From NCBI RefSeq assembly GCF_900110605.1, contig NZ_FOFI01000004.1:310001-374000 (forward strand): a stretch of 64,000 bases of DNA, in the 5' to 3' direction. This document shows positions 1 to 7,276 of the stretch, in pieces. The stretch's first letter is position 1. Each line of letters begins with the position of its first letter. The DNA is from Epilithonimonas lactis (GTDB lineage Bacteria; Bacteroidota; Bacteroidia; Flavobacteriales; Weeksellaceae). The position numbers and the translations under genes are program-made. Below the pieces are notes generated by a model, which was not told the DNA's origin, searched no databases, and saw nothing but the letters and a program-made list of their open reading frames with translations.

Positions 1-239
1 GCTTTTATCTCCAAGATTAATTTAGATTCAACCAAAATATCAATCCGAAAAGCGTTGCTAATTTTTAATTCCTCATAAACAATTGGTAGAACGATTTGTT
101 TTTCAACTTTCAAACCTTGTTTTTGTAGTTCATAAAATAAACATTCTTCATAAACAGTTTCAAATAAACCAGGACCTAGTTTCTTATGGATTTTCAGTCC
201 AGCATCAAACACGATTTTTGATAATTCATTTTCAGTCAT
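1..239 (-). CDS. GxxExxY protein (PD-(D/E)XK-like), 3' end outside window
   Basis: Reading the minus strand from the ATG at 239 gives 79 open codons running off the left edge, so the C-terminal part is missing. Residues near 20-30 contain GPGLFETVYEE, the G-x-x-E-x-x-Y signature that names this small family, followed by conserved text on an ELQKQGLKVEKQ stretch and an FRIDILVE segment. The family is predicted to have a PD-(D/E)XK nuclease fold; its function is not established and I do not assign one. It lies alone downstream of the permease gene, separated by about 180 bases of AT-rich sequence with two direct copies of a short ACCTTGTGTC word. Confidence 0.85.
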   Translation of the reverse strand, partial: MTENELSKIVFDAGLKIHKKLGPGLFETVYEECLFYELQKQGLKVEKQIVLPIVYEELKISNAFRIDILVESKLILEIK

Positions 240-421
240 TTGTTTTTTTATCTAATGTAAAATAAAATTTTTGATTGAAAAAAATGAAAATTTATAAAAC
301 ATCAAGACACAACTATCATATTGCTTTAGTACAAAAGAAAATCGAATATTTTCAAATTTAACGAAGTTAAACCTTGTGTCTTAAAACACATTATTGTATA
401 AAAAAACCTTGTGTCCTCGTG

Positions 422-1390
422 TCAGACTTTTCTAATCAACATCAACAAAATCACAGGAATCCCAAAAAACGTCGTAATAATATTAATCGGAAATTGACTG
501 AGTTCTGAAATGATTGAAAAAACTTGCATCACAAAAACTCCCAACACAACATTCAAAATCAATTGGTGCCAAAGCTGAGCGGGATTCCAAAGCATTCTGC
601 AAAAATGCGGAACCACAACGCCAATAAATAAAATCGGACCCAAAAAAGCGGTCACAGAAGCTGATAGAATGGATGAAGCGACAATGATACTGATTTTCAA
701 CTTCGATTGACTCACGCCAAAACTTTGCGCATAAGCAACTCCAAGAGAATTTCCAATCAGCGGTTTTATGGATTTGAAAGTGAAAAATAATCCGATAATT
801 ATTAAAATGGTTAAGATTGAAATCTGAGAAAAATTAGCCTGATTATTTGCTCCGAAAGTCCATAGAATATAGTTTTTCAGACTTTGACTTTCCACATAAA
901 ACTGAAGGAATGAAACAACTGCTCCAGCCAAAGCCGAAATCAGAAATCCGAAAATAATGATGAAACTTTTGTCTCGAAAACGATTCGAAAATAACAGCAA
1001 AACCACCATCAAAACAAGACTTCCAAGAATTGATGACAAACTGATAAAACTATTCTGCAGGAAATCCGGAATCAAAACATCTTGCGAAAAGAAAATATAA
1101 AACGCCACAAACAAACTGGAAACCGACGTGATTCCCAAAACATCCGGACCAGCCAAAGGATTTTTGAAATATTCCTGCAAAAGAAAACCGCTCGTCGGAA
1201 TCGCAATTCCGGCCAAAATCATTGCTAAAGACCGATTGATTCTGAATCCTGCGATTTCAAATTGTTCCGCAGATTCATTATAAAAATCTGAAAATGAAAG
1301 TTTTGCATAACCAATATTCAAATTGATGATGAACGAAATAATGATTCCGATAATGATAAAAAAGCAAAGAACTCCGAACTTATTTTTCAC
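422..1390 (-). CDS. FecCD/BtuC-family ABC transporter permease
   Basis: This 322-aa, highly hydrophobic protein is an inner-membrane permease of the FecCD/BtuC family, which carries ferric siderophores, haem or cobalamin from a periplasmic binding protein into the cytoplasm. The family signature is visible at about residues 50-90, with RINRSLAMILAG followed by a KNPLAGPDVLGI segment, and a second conserved block GFLISALAGAV lies near 145-155. The start codon is GTG at 1390 and overlaps the TGA of the upstream gene by four bases, which suggests coupled translation. No binding protein, ATPase or TonB receptor is next to it, so the substrate cannot be inferred from context. Confidence 0.88.
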   Translation of the reverse strand: MKNKFGVLCFFIIIGIIISFIINLNIGYAKLSFSDFYNESAEQFEIAGFRINRSLAMILAGIAIPTSGFLLQEYFKNPLAGPDVLGITSVSSLFVAFYIFFSQDVLIPDFLQNSFISLSSILGSLVLMVVLLLFSNRFRDKSFIIIFGFLISALAGAVVSFLQFYVESQSLKNYILWTFGANNQANFSQISILTILIIIGLFFTFKSIKPLIGNSLGVAYAQSFGVSQSKLKISIIVASSILSASVTAFLGPILFIGVVVPHFCRMLWNPAQLWHQLILNVVLGVFVMQVFSIISELSQFPINIITTFFGIPVILLMLIRKV

Positions 1391-1770
1391 GAATTTATAT
1401 TAATCGTTCTCAAATTTTTGAATTCAAAAAATATAGAAATCAAGTAGAAACTTATGAATAATCCTAATGGAATGTAAAATGTTGGATGATTTAAAAAACT
1501 CATAGAAAATAAAAATAGCCGATTCATTATCGGATATAAAAGTAAAAGGAAGACAAGAACATCAATTATTATTTTGATATTAGTTGTTTTTCTATTCAAA
1601 TTATAAAATAAAATTATAATTCCAACAATACCAAAAATTGTGTATTTCAGAACACTAAAATCTAAAAATGACAAAAGTAAGATACATCCAAAAGGCATCG
1701 CAATCATACTTCCCATAATAAAAATAAAGAAGTATGATAATAATGAAGCTATTTTAAATTTTTGCACCAT
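1387..1770 (-). CDS. small integral membrane protein of unknown function
   Basis: A 127-aa protein I do not recognise. It is almost entirely hydrophobic, with four likely membrane-spanning segments at about residues 10-35, 40-57, 66-85 and 95-115, separated by short loops such as NLNRKTTN. It is very AT-rich, with many ATA, TTA and AAA codons. It begins with ATG at 1770 and ends inside the start of the FecCD permease gene (GTGA overlap), so the two are probably cotranslated. Its upstream neighbour, the thioredoxin lipoprotein, ends 13 bases away. A role linked to the permease is possible from position only. Confidence 0.6.
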   Translation of the reverse strand: MVQKFKIASLLSYFFIFIMGSMIAMPFGCILLLSFLDFSVLKYTIFGIVGIIILFYNLNRKTTNIKIIIDVLVFLLLLYPIMNRLFLFSMSFLNHPTFYIPLGLFISFYLISIFFEFKNLRTININS

Positions 1771-1783
1771 AAAATTGAAAATC

Positions 1784-2344
1784 TTATTGAAATAATTTTA
1801 TTTTCTGATTTAACGCTTCTTCCGTCATAGAACCCAAGGTTTCATCCACTTTATCGCCTTTTTTAATCAATGTAAATGGAATTGCACCACCGTCCCAAGT
1901 CTTGAAATTTTGTTTGAAAAACTCTGGTTTCAAAAGACTTCCGTCCAATAAAGTTACATTTTTTCTGATGTTAAATTCATCCGCAAAATCACTGACTTCG
2001 GTTGCCCAATCAGTTTTGTTGTCAAGACTTACAAACGTGAATTTCACAGGTTGACCTTGCAATTCCTCCATCTTTTTGTGGAAAAAAGGAATCTCGTGCA
2101 TACAAGGTCCACACCAAGTGGCGAAAAAATTGGTTACATACAAAGTGTCAGGATTTTTATTTTGAATGTAAGCCGACATTTTTTCAGGAGAAAACTCCAC
2201 CAATTCTGCAACGTCGGCTTCGGATTTTGAAGGTTCAACTTTTATCGAATCTTCTTTCGCCTGAGCTTCTGCCACTTTTTCATCATTCTTTTTACAAGCT
2301 AAAAAGCTGATTGATAGAAGAGAATACAATATTATCTTTTTCAT
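1784..2344 (-). CDS. TlpA-like thioredoxin-fold lipoprotein
   Basis: The 186-aa protein begins with a lipoprotein signal whose likely lipidated residue is Cys17 (SFLAC-KK), followed by a charged linker to about residue 50. The thioredoxin-fold domain carries the active-site motif W77-C78-G-P-C81, in the typical TlpA/ResA context ATWCGPCMHEIPFF. Such proteins reduce disulfides in periplasmic or membrane-attached proteins, for example during cytochrome c maturation; the actual partner here is unknown. The cis-Pro region (GGAIPFTLI) is present near residue 155. It is transcribed away from the reductase gene at 2431 and probably heads the short minus-strand run that includes the two membrane proteins. 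Confidence 0.85.
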   Translation of the reverse strand: MKKIILYSLLSISFLACKKNDEKVAEAQAKEDSIKVEPSKSEADVAELVEFSPEKMSAYIQNKNPDTLYVTNFFATWCGPCMHEIPFFHKKMEELQGQPVKFTFVSLDNKTDWATEVSDFADEFNIRKNVTLLDGSLLKPEFFKQNFKTWDGGAIPFTLIKKGDKVDETLGSMTEEALNQKIKLFQ

Positions 2345-2412
2345 TGAATTTTAATTTAAATGAATTTACGAGCTTGTGTTGAATTTAGATTTTTTCTTTT
2401 GTCAATTTTCTC

Positions 2413-2420
2413 TAAATTTG
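2413..2420 (+). promoter_or_regulatory. -7 promoter box TAAATTTG
   Basis: Matches the flavobacterial sigma-A -7 consensus TAnnTTTG. It ends ten bases before the ATG at 2431 and supports that start over the TTG six bases upstream. No well-spaced -33 TTG is evident. Confidence 0.55.
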
Positions 2421-2430
2421 ATTCTTGACA

Positions 2431-3558
2431 ATGGAGAATCAATTAACAGTAGCCAACCAACCTCAGTTTCACAGGCTAAAAGTAGCTAAAAAACAACAAC
2501 TGACCAAACAAGCTTTTGCGTTGGAATTAGAGATTCCAGAGGCGTTGAAATCGCGATTTCAATTTCGTGCTGGGCAATATGTGACGCTGAAATATCACTT
2601 TAATGAAAAGGAAATTCAGAACGATTATTCTTTTACCTCTGCGCCTTCCGAAGAGAGATTGGCATTGGCCATCAAAATCAATGGTGAAAATAGTTCTACC
2701 AAATTCCTTTTTGATAATTACAATGTTGGGGACGAAATCTCTGTGAGCGAACCTTTGGGAAGATTTTTCCTTAATTCAAAACCGAATGAGAAACGTACAA
2801 TCATCGCTTTCGCTTCGGGAATCGGCATTACGCCAATCCTCAGTCACATCAAAAATATTTTGATTGAGGAAAAAACAACGCGGATTTTTCTCTTTTATGG
2901 CAACAAAAGTTACGAAGATATTATTCTGAAAGATGAGCTGGAAAAGCTTCAAATAGAATCTGGCGGAAGATTGGAATGTTTCTATTTCATTTCGCAGGCA
3001 CCTGTGAAAGACAAGTTGTTTCAAGGAAGAATTGATGAGAAAAAAGTCTCGCTTATCATTAACCAAATCCTGCATCTGGACGAGGATGACGAAGAATCTA
3101 CAATCTGGGACAGCACAGACAAAGTGTTGATTTGTGGTCCAGGCGCAATGATAAAATCGGTTGCAAACGCCTGCTACAATCACGGAATCCCGAAAAAAAA
3201 TATTCATTTTGAGTTGTTCGAGGCTTACAATGAAGACATCTATCCAATGGAAAAAGAATTTCCTTTGATTGAAAATGTGGAAGTTAAAATCAAATTCAAC
3301 CACATCGAAAAAGATGGCATTATCCTAAAAAATAACGAGCGAAAAATCCTTCAGCAACTGTTGGATTTGGGTTACAAACTTCCTTATTCCTGCAAATCCG
3401 GAATCTGTGGAAGTTGTCTTTGCTACCTGAAAAACGGAGAAGTTGATATGACGGAAGACGAATATTTGACAGATAACGAAAAACATCAGGGAAAAATCTT
3501 ACCTTGTACAGCTATTGCGATGAGCAAGGAAATTTATTTGGATTTTGATATGATTTAA
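2431..3558 (+). CDS. PaaE-like ferredoxin-NAD(P)H reductase (FAD + C-terminal 2Fe-2S)
   Basis: A 375-aa flavin oxidoreductase that passes electrons from NAD(P)H through FAD to a plant-type 2Fe-2S cluster. The N-terminal FAD domain (about 8-105) has FRAGQYVTLKY and NDYSFTSAP. The NAD-binding domain (about 115-235) begins with FASGIGITPILSH and ends with CGPGAMI. The C-terminal ferredoxin domain (about 285-375) has the cluster ligands in C-x4-C-x2-C (CKSGICGSC) and a later Cys in LPCTA. This order is that of PaaE and related oxygenase reductases. No phenylacetate or other oxygenase genes are present, so the electron acceptor is unknown. I chose ATG 2431 rather than TTG 2425 because the -7 box lies just upstream. 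The next gene follows two bases after the stop. Confidence 0.88.
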   Translation: MENQLTVANQPQFHRLKVAKKQQLTKQAFALELEIPEALKSRFQFRAGQYVTLKYHFNEKEIQNDYSFTSAPSEERLALAIKINGENSSTKFLFDNYNVGDEISVSEPLGRFFLNSKPNEKRTIIAFASGIGITPILSHIKNILIEEKTTRIFLFYGNKSYEDIILKDELEKLQIESGGRLECFYFISQAPVKDKLFQGRIDEKKVSLIINQILHLDEDDEESTIWDSTDKVLICGPGAMIKSVANACYNHGIPKKNIHFELFEAYNEDIYPMEKEFPLIENVEVKIKFNHIEKDGIILKNNERKILQQLLDLGYKLPYSCKSGICGSCLCYLKNGEVDMTEDEYLTDNEKHQGKILPCTAIAMSKEIYLDFDMI

Positions 3559-3560
3559 CG

Positions 3561-4184
3561 ATGATTAAGGCAATTACAAACATTCTCAAAATAGCTTTCA
3601 GGCTTTTGGAAGTTGGGATTTTGCTGATGATTTTGGCGAACTTCTGGGTGGTTGCCTTGACGAGTGGGAGAACGTATACCAAAATCAGCAAAGTTCCGCC
3701 GAGAGATTGCGCCTTAGTTTTGGGAACGTCGCCGAAGATGCGTTCGGGCGTTGCAAATCCTTATTTCACAGCCAGAATGGACGCCGTTGGAACGCTCTAT
3801 CATCACGGAAAAATAAAAAAAATCATCGTCAGCGGGGAGAAAAGTAAAAACTACGACGAGACCGAAGCAATGAAGAATTTTTTGGTCTATAACGAAGGCG
3901 TTCCGGAAAATATCATCATCAAAGACCCAAAAGGTTTCAACACGCACAAGAGTATTTTGAATTGTAAAAATGTTTACAAGCAAAAAAATGTCATCATCGT
4001 TTCGCAAGGATTTCACAATCTCCGAGCCTTGTTTTTTGCCCGAAACAATGGAATGAATGCGTTAGGTTTTGATGCTCAGGACGTGACCAAAAACGAAAGT
4101 TTTTACAGAAATCACACACGTGAATTTCTGGCCAGAGATTTGGCGGTTTTCTATTACGTTCTCGGGATTTCGCCTGAAGAATAG
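3561..4184 (+). CDS. SanA/YdcF-like DUF218 membrane protein
   Basis: A 207-aa protein with one N-terminal membrane segment (about residues 10-33) and a DUF218 domain exposed outside the inner membrane. The domain shows CALVLGTSPK, then PYFTARMDAVGTLYHHGKI, VSGEKS and DPKGFNTHKSI, all typical of SanA (E. coli vancomycin exclusion protein) and YdcF relatives. SanA affects envelope barrier function; its biochemical activity is unsettled. The gene starts two bases after the stop of the reductase gene and is likely cotranscribed with it, though the functional link is unclear. Confidence 0.85.
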   Translation: MIKAITNILKIAFRLLEVGILLMILANFWVVALTSGRTYTKISKVPPRDCALVLGTSPKMRSGVANPYFTARMDAVGTLYHHGKIKKIIVSGEKSKNYDETEAMKNFLVYNEGVPENIIIKDPKGFNTHKSILNCKNVYKQKNVIIVSQGFHNLRALFFARNNGMNALGFDAQDVTKNESFYRNHTREFLARDLAVFYYVLGISPEE

Positions 4185-4296
4185 TTTTCATTGATTACAG
4201 GAATTTTATTGATTATTCTACCAAAATTTAACTTGGCAGATAGTTTGTAATCTAACTAAGTGTTACGACTAACGTAATTTTTAAAACCAAGAAATA

Positions 4297-4884
4297 ATGA
4301 AAAATCTATTTAAAATATTAGTTCCGTCCTTTATCGCATTTACAATGACTTCTTGTATGACGACCTCGGACGCTTATGCCTATAATAATAACGACCCATA
4401 TTCTCAAGGCTATTCCGATGGTTACAGAGATGGATATTACCAGTCACCAGATGGTTATTGGTATGCGCCAAACGCCGTCTATTTGGACTACAACAATAAT
4501 TATTATAGAAATGGAGCCATCTATAGTTCAAGAAACAGAAATCAGGGAAATATCATTATTTCGCCTAAAAGAAGTTCTTTGCAGAACAGAATTTCCACCG
4601 GAACCAGAACTAGGACTGAAACAACTGGTAGAGGTCAAGAGAACATCGGTAGAAATCAAAACAATATAAGAGTTCAGCCGAACGTTAACAATGGGACTAG
4701 AAATCAACCTCAAAATAACACCAGAGTTCAGCCCAATACCAATAATGGAATGAGAAATAGAACTCAGAACAACGTTAGAGTGCAACCTCAGACCAATACA
4801 AGGTCTGAATCACAGAACAGCAACCGAGCACAGCCTCAAGTTCAGCAAGAGAACAATTCCCAGAGGTCGAGTGGAAGAAGATAA
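4297..4884 (+). CDS. putative lipoprotein with Asn/Gln/Arg-rich tandem repeats
   Basis: A 195-aa protein with a lipoprotein-like signal ending in a FTMTSC motif near Cys20. Residues about 28-75 are rich in Tyr, Asp and Asn (YSQGYSDGYRDGYY, then a segment DGYWYAPNAVYLDYNN). Residues about 122 to the end are low-complexity and built from repeats of the form NN-x-RVQPN-x-NNG-x-RN, ending in SSGRR. The tail is strongly basic and poor in acidic residues. I know no function; similar YXXGY-rich lipoproteins occur in Chryseobacterium. It has its own intrinsic terminator just after the stop, so it is probably monocistronic. Confidence 0.7.
   Translation: MKNLFKILVPSFIAFTMTSCMTTSDAYAYNNNDPYSQGYSDGYRDGYYQSPDGYWYAPNAVYLDYNNNYYRNGAIYSSRNRNQGNIIISPKRSSLQNRISTGTRTRTETTGRGQENIGRNQNNIRVQPNVNNGTRNQPQNNTRVQPNTNNGMRNRTQNNVRVQPQTNTRSESQNSNRAQPQVQQENNSQRSSGRR
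4660..4815 (+). repeat. intragenic 54-bp tandem repeat (18-residue unit)
   Basis: Two successive 54-base units (4660-4713, 4714-4767) and a 48-base third unit (4768-4815) encode residues 122-173 of the lipoprotein. Each unit starts NN-x-RVQP. The copies differ at many third positions, so the expansion is not very recent. Confidence 0.75.
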
Positions 4885-4887
4885 CCT

Positions 4888-4912
4888 AAAAGCTAGTTTC
4901 GACTAGCTTTTT
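4888..4912 (+). terminator. intrinsic terminator
   Basis: Stem AAAAGCTAG / CTAGCTTTT with a short TTTCGA loop, followed by a T run. It lies four bases after the stop of the repeat-rich lipoprotein gene. Confidence 0.85.
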
Positions 4913-4968
4913 TTATGTCTAAATTTCAAATTTTCCACATTAAAAACGAGTGTAAATAAAAATTATAT

Positions 4969-4976
4969 TATTTTTG
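4969..4976 (+). promoter_or_regulatory. -7 promoter box TATTTTTG upstream of udk
   Basis: Perfect TAnnTTTG match, 14 bases before the udk ATG, in AT-rich sequence right after the preceding terminator. Confidence 0.6.
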
Positions 4977-4990
4977 TAAAAATTGTAAAA

Positions 4991-5608
4991 ATGCTCGTGA
5001 TTGGAATTGCCGGTGGAACAGGTTCCGGAAAAACTACTGTTGTAAACAAAATATTGCAACAACTTAATATTGAAGGTGTTAATGTGCTTTCTCAAGATAA
5101 TTATTATCACGATAATCCAAATTTGACTTTGTCCGAAAGGGAAGTGCTCAACTACGACCATCCGAAATCCATCGATTTTGAATTGATGTTGCAACACGTC
5201 AAAGCGCTTAAAAATCATCAAAGTATAGAACAGCCGATCTACTCATTCGTAACACATTCCAGAACAGGTGATCACATCACAGTAGAGCCCAAAAACGTTC
5301 TGATTGTAGAAGGGATTTTGGTTTTGACGAATAAGGAATTACTAAAGGAATTCAACCTGAAAGTTTTTGTACACGCAGATTCTGACGAACGATTGATCCG
5401 AAGAATACGTAGAGACACGCAGGAAAGAGGTAGAGATCTGCAGGAAGTTCTTCACCGTTACCAAACAACCTTGAAACCGATGCATCAGGAATTCATCGAG
5501 CCTTCAAAAAATGAAGCTGACCTGATCGTTCCAAATATGAGACAAAACTCAGTAGCGATTGATTTTCTGACGACAGTGATAAATAACTCGCTTAAAAAAG
5601 TTCATTAA
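4991..5608 (+). CDS. udk: uridine kinase
   Basis: A 205-aa cytoplasmic enzyme that phosphorylates uridine and cytidine to UMP and CMP in pyrimidine salvage. The P-loop GGTGSGKT occupies residues 8-15. Other family marks are LSQDNYYHD (about 34-42), NYDHPKSIDFELM (about 54-66), the YSFVTHSRT substrate loop and the RRIRRDTQERGRD lid segment. The length is normal for bacterial Udk (about 205-215 aa). It has its own -7 box and is followed, after a dispersed repeat, by the FtsB-like gene in the same direction. Confidence 0.95.
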   Translation: MLVIGIAGGTGSGKTTVVNKILQQLNIEGVNVLSQDNYYHDNPNLTLSEREVLNYDHPKSIDFELMLQHVKALKNHQSIEQPIYSFVTHSRTGDHITVEPKNVLIVEGILVLTNKELLKEFNLKVFVHADSDERLIRRIRRDTQERGRDLQEVLHRYQTTLKPMHQEFIEPSKNEADLIVPNMRQNSVAIDFLTTVINNSLKKVH

Positions 5609-5625
5609 TAGAATAGTAATTTTTA

Positions 5626-5737
5626 GGGCAGCTATTTCCGTCTTCCGTTCCCAATCTTTTTCCAAAGCTTTTCCAGCCGCAAAAAAAGGATTTCCACTCA
5701 AGCCGGGCTGCAGATTTGTAACCAAGAATAATGATTT
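5626..5737 (+). repeat. dispersed intergenic repeat, family A copy 1
   Basis: About 110 bases with a CTTCCGTTCCC word, a T-rich arm, AGCTTTTCC, an A-rich arm and TCCACTCAAG. It aligns almost end to end with the copy at 21109-21217 and more loosely with 56534-56647. The T-rich and A-rich arms can pair, giving a long imperfect hairpin. The repeat ends only a few bases before the start codon of the FtsB-like gene, so it makes up that gene's leader. Confidence 0.75.
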
Positions 5738-5741
5738 GACC

Positions 5742-6092
5742 ATGAAAGAACTGATAAAAGAAATCAAGAAAAAATCGCCCACAATGAAGTTTTTTCAAAC
5801 TTATGTGTTCAACAAATATCTGTTGACGCTTATCGGTTTTTTGGTTTGGATGATATTTTTTGACAGCACCTCTTTTTTGGTGATCAATGAACTGAATGGC
5901 GAAATAAAACGCTATGAAAAACAACTCGATTTCTACAGAACAGAATATGAAAAGAATGACAAATTCTACCGTAAACTGATGAACAACAAAGAAGAAAAAG
6001 AGAAGTACGCCCGCGAAAACTACTTTATGAAAAAACCAAATGAGGAGATTTTCATCTTGGTAGTGGACAGTTCAAAAATTGCTAAGAAGTAA
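5742..6092 (+). CDS. FtsB/DivIC-family septum formation protein
   Basis: A 116-aa bitopic membrane protein. A short basic cytoplasmic N-terminus (KELIKEIKKK) is followed by one membrane segment at about residues 24-45 and a coiled coil (about 46-90, EIKRYEKQLDFYRTEYEKN), then the conserved KEKYARENYFMKKPNEEIF block. This is the FtsB/DivIC architecture; these proteins join FtsL and FtsQ in the divisome. I chose ATG 5742 over TTG 5736. The gene follows udk with a family-A repeat between, and the mutase subunit gene begins 12 bases after its stop, so all three may share a transcript. Confidence 0.85.
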   Translation: MKELIKEIKKKSPTMKFFQTYVFNKYLLTLIGFLVWMIFFDSTSFLVINELNGEIKRYEKQLDFYRTEYEKNDKFYRKLMNNKEEKEKYARENYFMKKPNEEIFILVVDSSKIAKK

Positions 6093-6104
6093 AAAACTTT
6101 CAGA

Positions 6105-7259
6105 ATGAGTACATTGGAAAATTGGGAGCAACTTGTCAAAAAGCAACTCAAAACAGATGACATCTACGCAATTCTCCAAAAAGAGAATCTCGAGGACGTT
6201 GATGTAAAACCTTATTACCAAAACAATTCTGAATATAAAATCCTTCCAAAAGTAGAGGAGAGTACACATCTCGTAGCAGAATATCAGGAAGGTTTGGAAG
6301 ACCAAGCTTTTGCTTTTCTACTCAATGAAAACGTTGAAAATCTTGATGAGAAATCTATTTTCATTAATAATGCCAAGCTTTCAGAGCATATCTTAACACA
6401 AGAATCCAACCGATACTTTTCTTTAATTGATGTTTTTTCTGATGATCACAAAGCGGAGATCAATGAACATCTTTCAGGTGAATTGTTATCAAAATCATTT
6501 GAAAGAAAGATCTGTGTTGATGTCAGTTTACATCAGAATTCTGGCGCTTCTATCATTCAACAATTGGGTTTTGCTTTGGCGAAATCAAAAGAATTGGTGG
6601 AGAGATTTGGTGCTGATATTTTAGATAAATTAATTTTCAAATTTGCAGTTGGTAGTCAATATTTCTTTGAGATTGCCAAAATTAGGGCTTTCAAATATCT
6701 TTTTAACCAGCTTTCCAGAGAGTTTGAGAAAGATTTGATTCCGTACATTTTCGTTGAAACTTCACTAAGAAATAAATCGAAAAACGACCAAGACAACAAT
6801 CTGATTCGTTCTACTTTGGAATTGGCTTCCGCAATGATTGGTGGCGCTGATGCGGTTTTCTGCAACAATTATAAAATCGAAAATCCAACAGAACTTTCCA
6901 AAGAGATTTCCTTCAAACAACAGATCGTTTTGGCTTACGAAAGCATTATCAACGTTTTTGAAGATGCAACTTCCGGAAGTTATTTCGTGGAAGCCATTAC
7001 CCACCAATTTGCTGAAAAATCCTGGAAACTATTTCTAGACATCGAGGAAAAAGGCGGTTATCTAGAACTATTGAAATCAGGAGAAATCCAAAAAATGATT
7101 TTCGAACAGGCAACCAAAGAACAAAGCTGGGTGGAAGAAGGGAAAATCAAAATCATTGGTGTCAATCTTTATCCCAAACTGGAAGTTAAGAAATTGGTTT
7201 CTGAACTTTATGATGATTCTGAGATAAAGTCAGTTCGTTTGGCTGAAATGTTTGAATAA
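6105..7259 (+). CDS. mutA: methylmalonyl-CoA mutase small (beta) subunit
   Basis: A 384-aa protein matching the TIM-barrel part of methylmalonyl-CoA mutase small subunits: an N-terminal ENWEQLVKKQLKTDDIY, SGASIIQQLGFALAKSKEL in the middle, IRSTLELASAMIGGADAVFCNNY near residue 230, and AYESIINVFEDATSGSYFVE near 285. The active mutase isomerises methylmalonyl-CoA and succinyl-CoA using adenosylcobalamin bound by the large MutB subunit; the small subunit is structural and lacks a cobalamin domain, as here. The expected mutB gene does not follow: the next genes are a SMI1/KNR4-like orphan and a pseudouridine synthase. It may form an operon with udk and the FtsB-like gene upstream. Confidence 0.85.
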   Translation: MSTLENWEQLVKKQLKTDDIYAILQKENLEDVDVKPYYQNNSEYKILPKVEESTHLVAEYQEGLEDQAFAFLLNENVENLDEKSIFINNAKLSEHILTQESNRYFSLIDVFSDDHKAEINEHLSGELLSKSFERKICVDVSLHQNSGASIIQQLGFALAKSKELVERFGADILDKLIFKFAVGSQYFFEIAKIRAFKYLFNQLSREFEKDLIPYIFVETSLRNKSKNDQDNNLIRSTLELASAMIGGADAVFCNNYKIENPTELSKEISFKQQIVLAYESIINVFEDATSGSYFVEAITHQFAEKSWKLFLDIEEKGGYLELLKSGEIQKMIFEQATKEQSWVEEGKIKIIGVNLYPKLEVKKLVSELYDDSEIKSVRLAEMFE

Positions 7260-7263
7260 TTTT

Positions 7264-7271
7264 TATTTTTG
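7264..7271 (+). promoter_or_regulatory. -7 promoter box TATTTTTG, probably leaderless transcript
   Basis: Perfect TAnnTTTG match only five bases before the ATG at 7277. Transcription should start at or next to the start codon. Confidence 0.55.
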
Positions 7272-7276
7272 AAATT

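Noticed and set aside
369-415. Two direct ACCTTGTGTC words, possible CRISPR-like start
   Set aside because: Only two copies and no regular spacers; looks like decayed intergenic repeat.
2776-3303. Long minus-strand ORF inside the reductase gene
   Set aside because: Shadow frame of a clearly coding gene; no independent start signal or family pattern.
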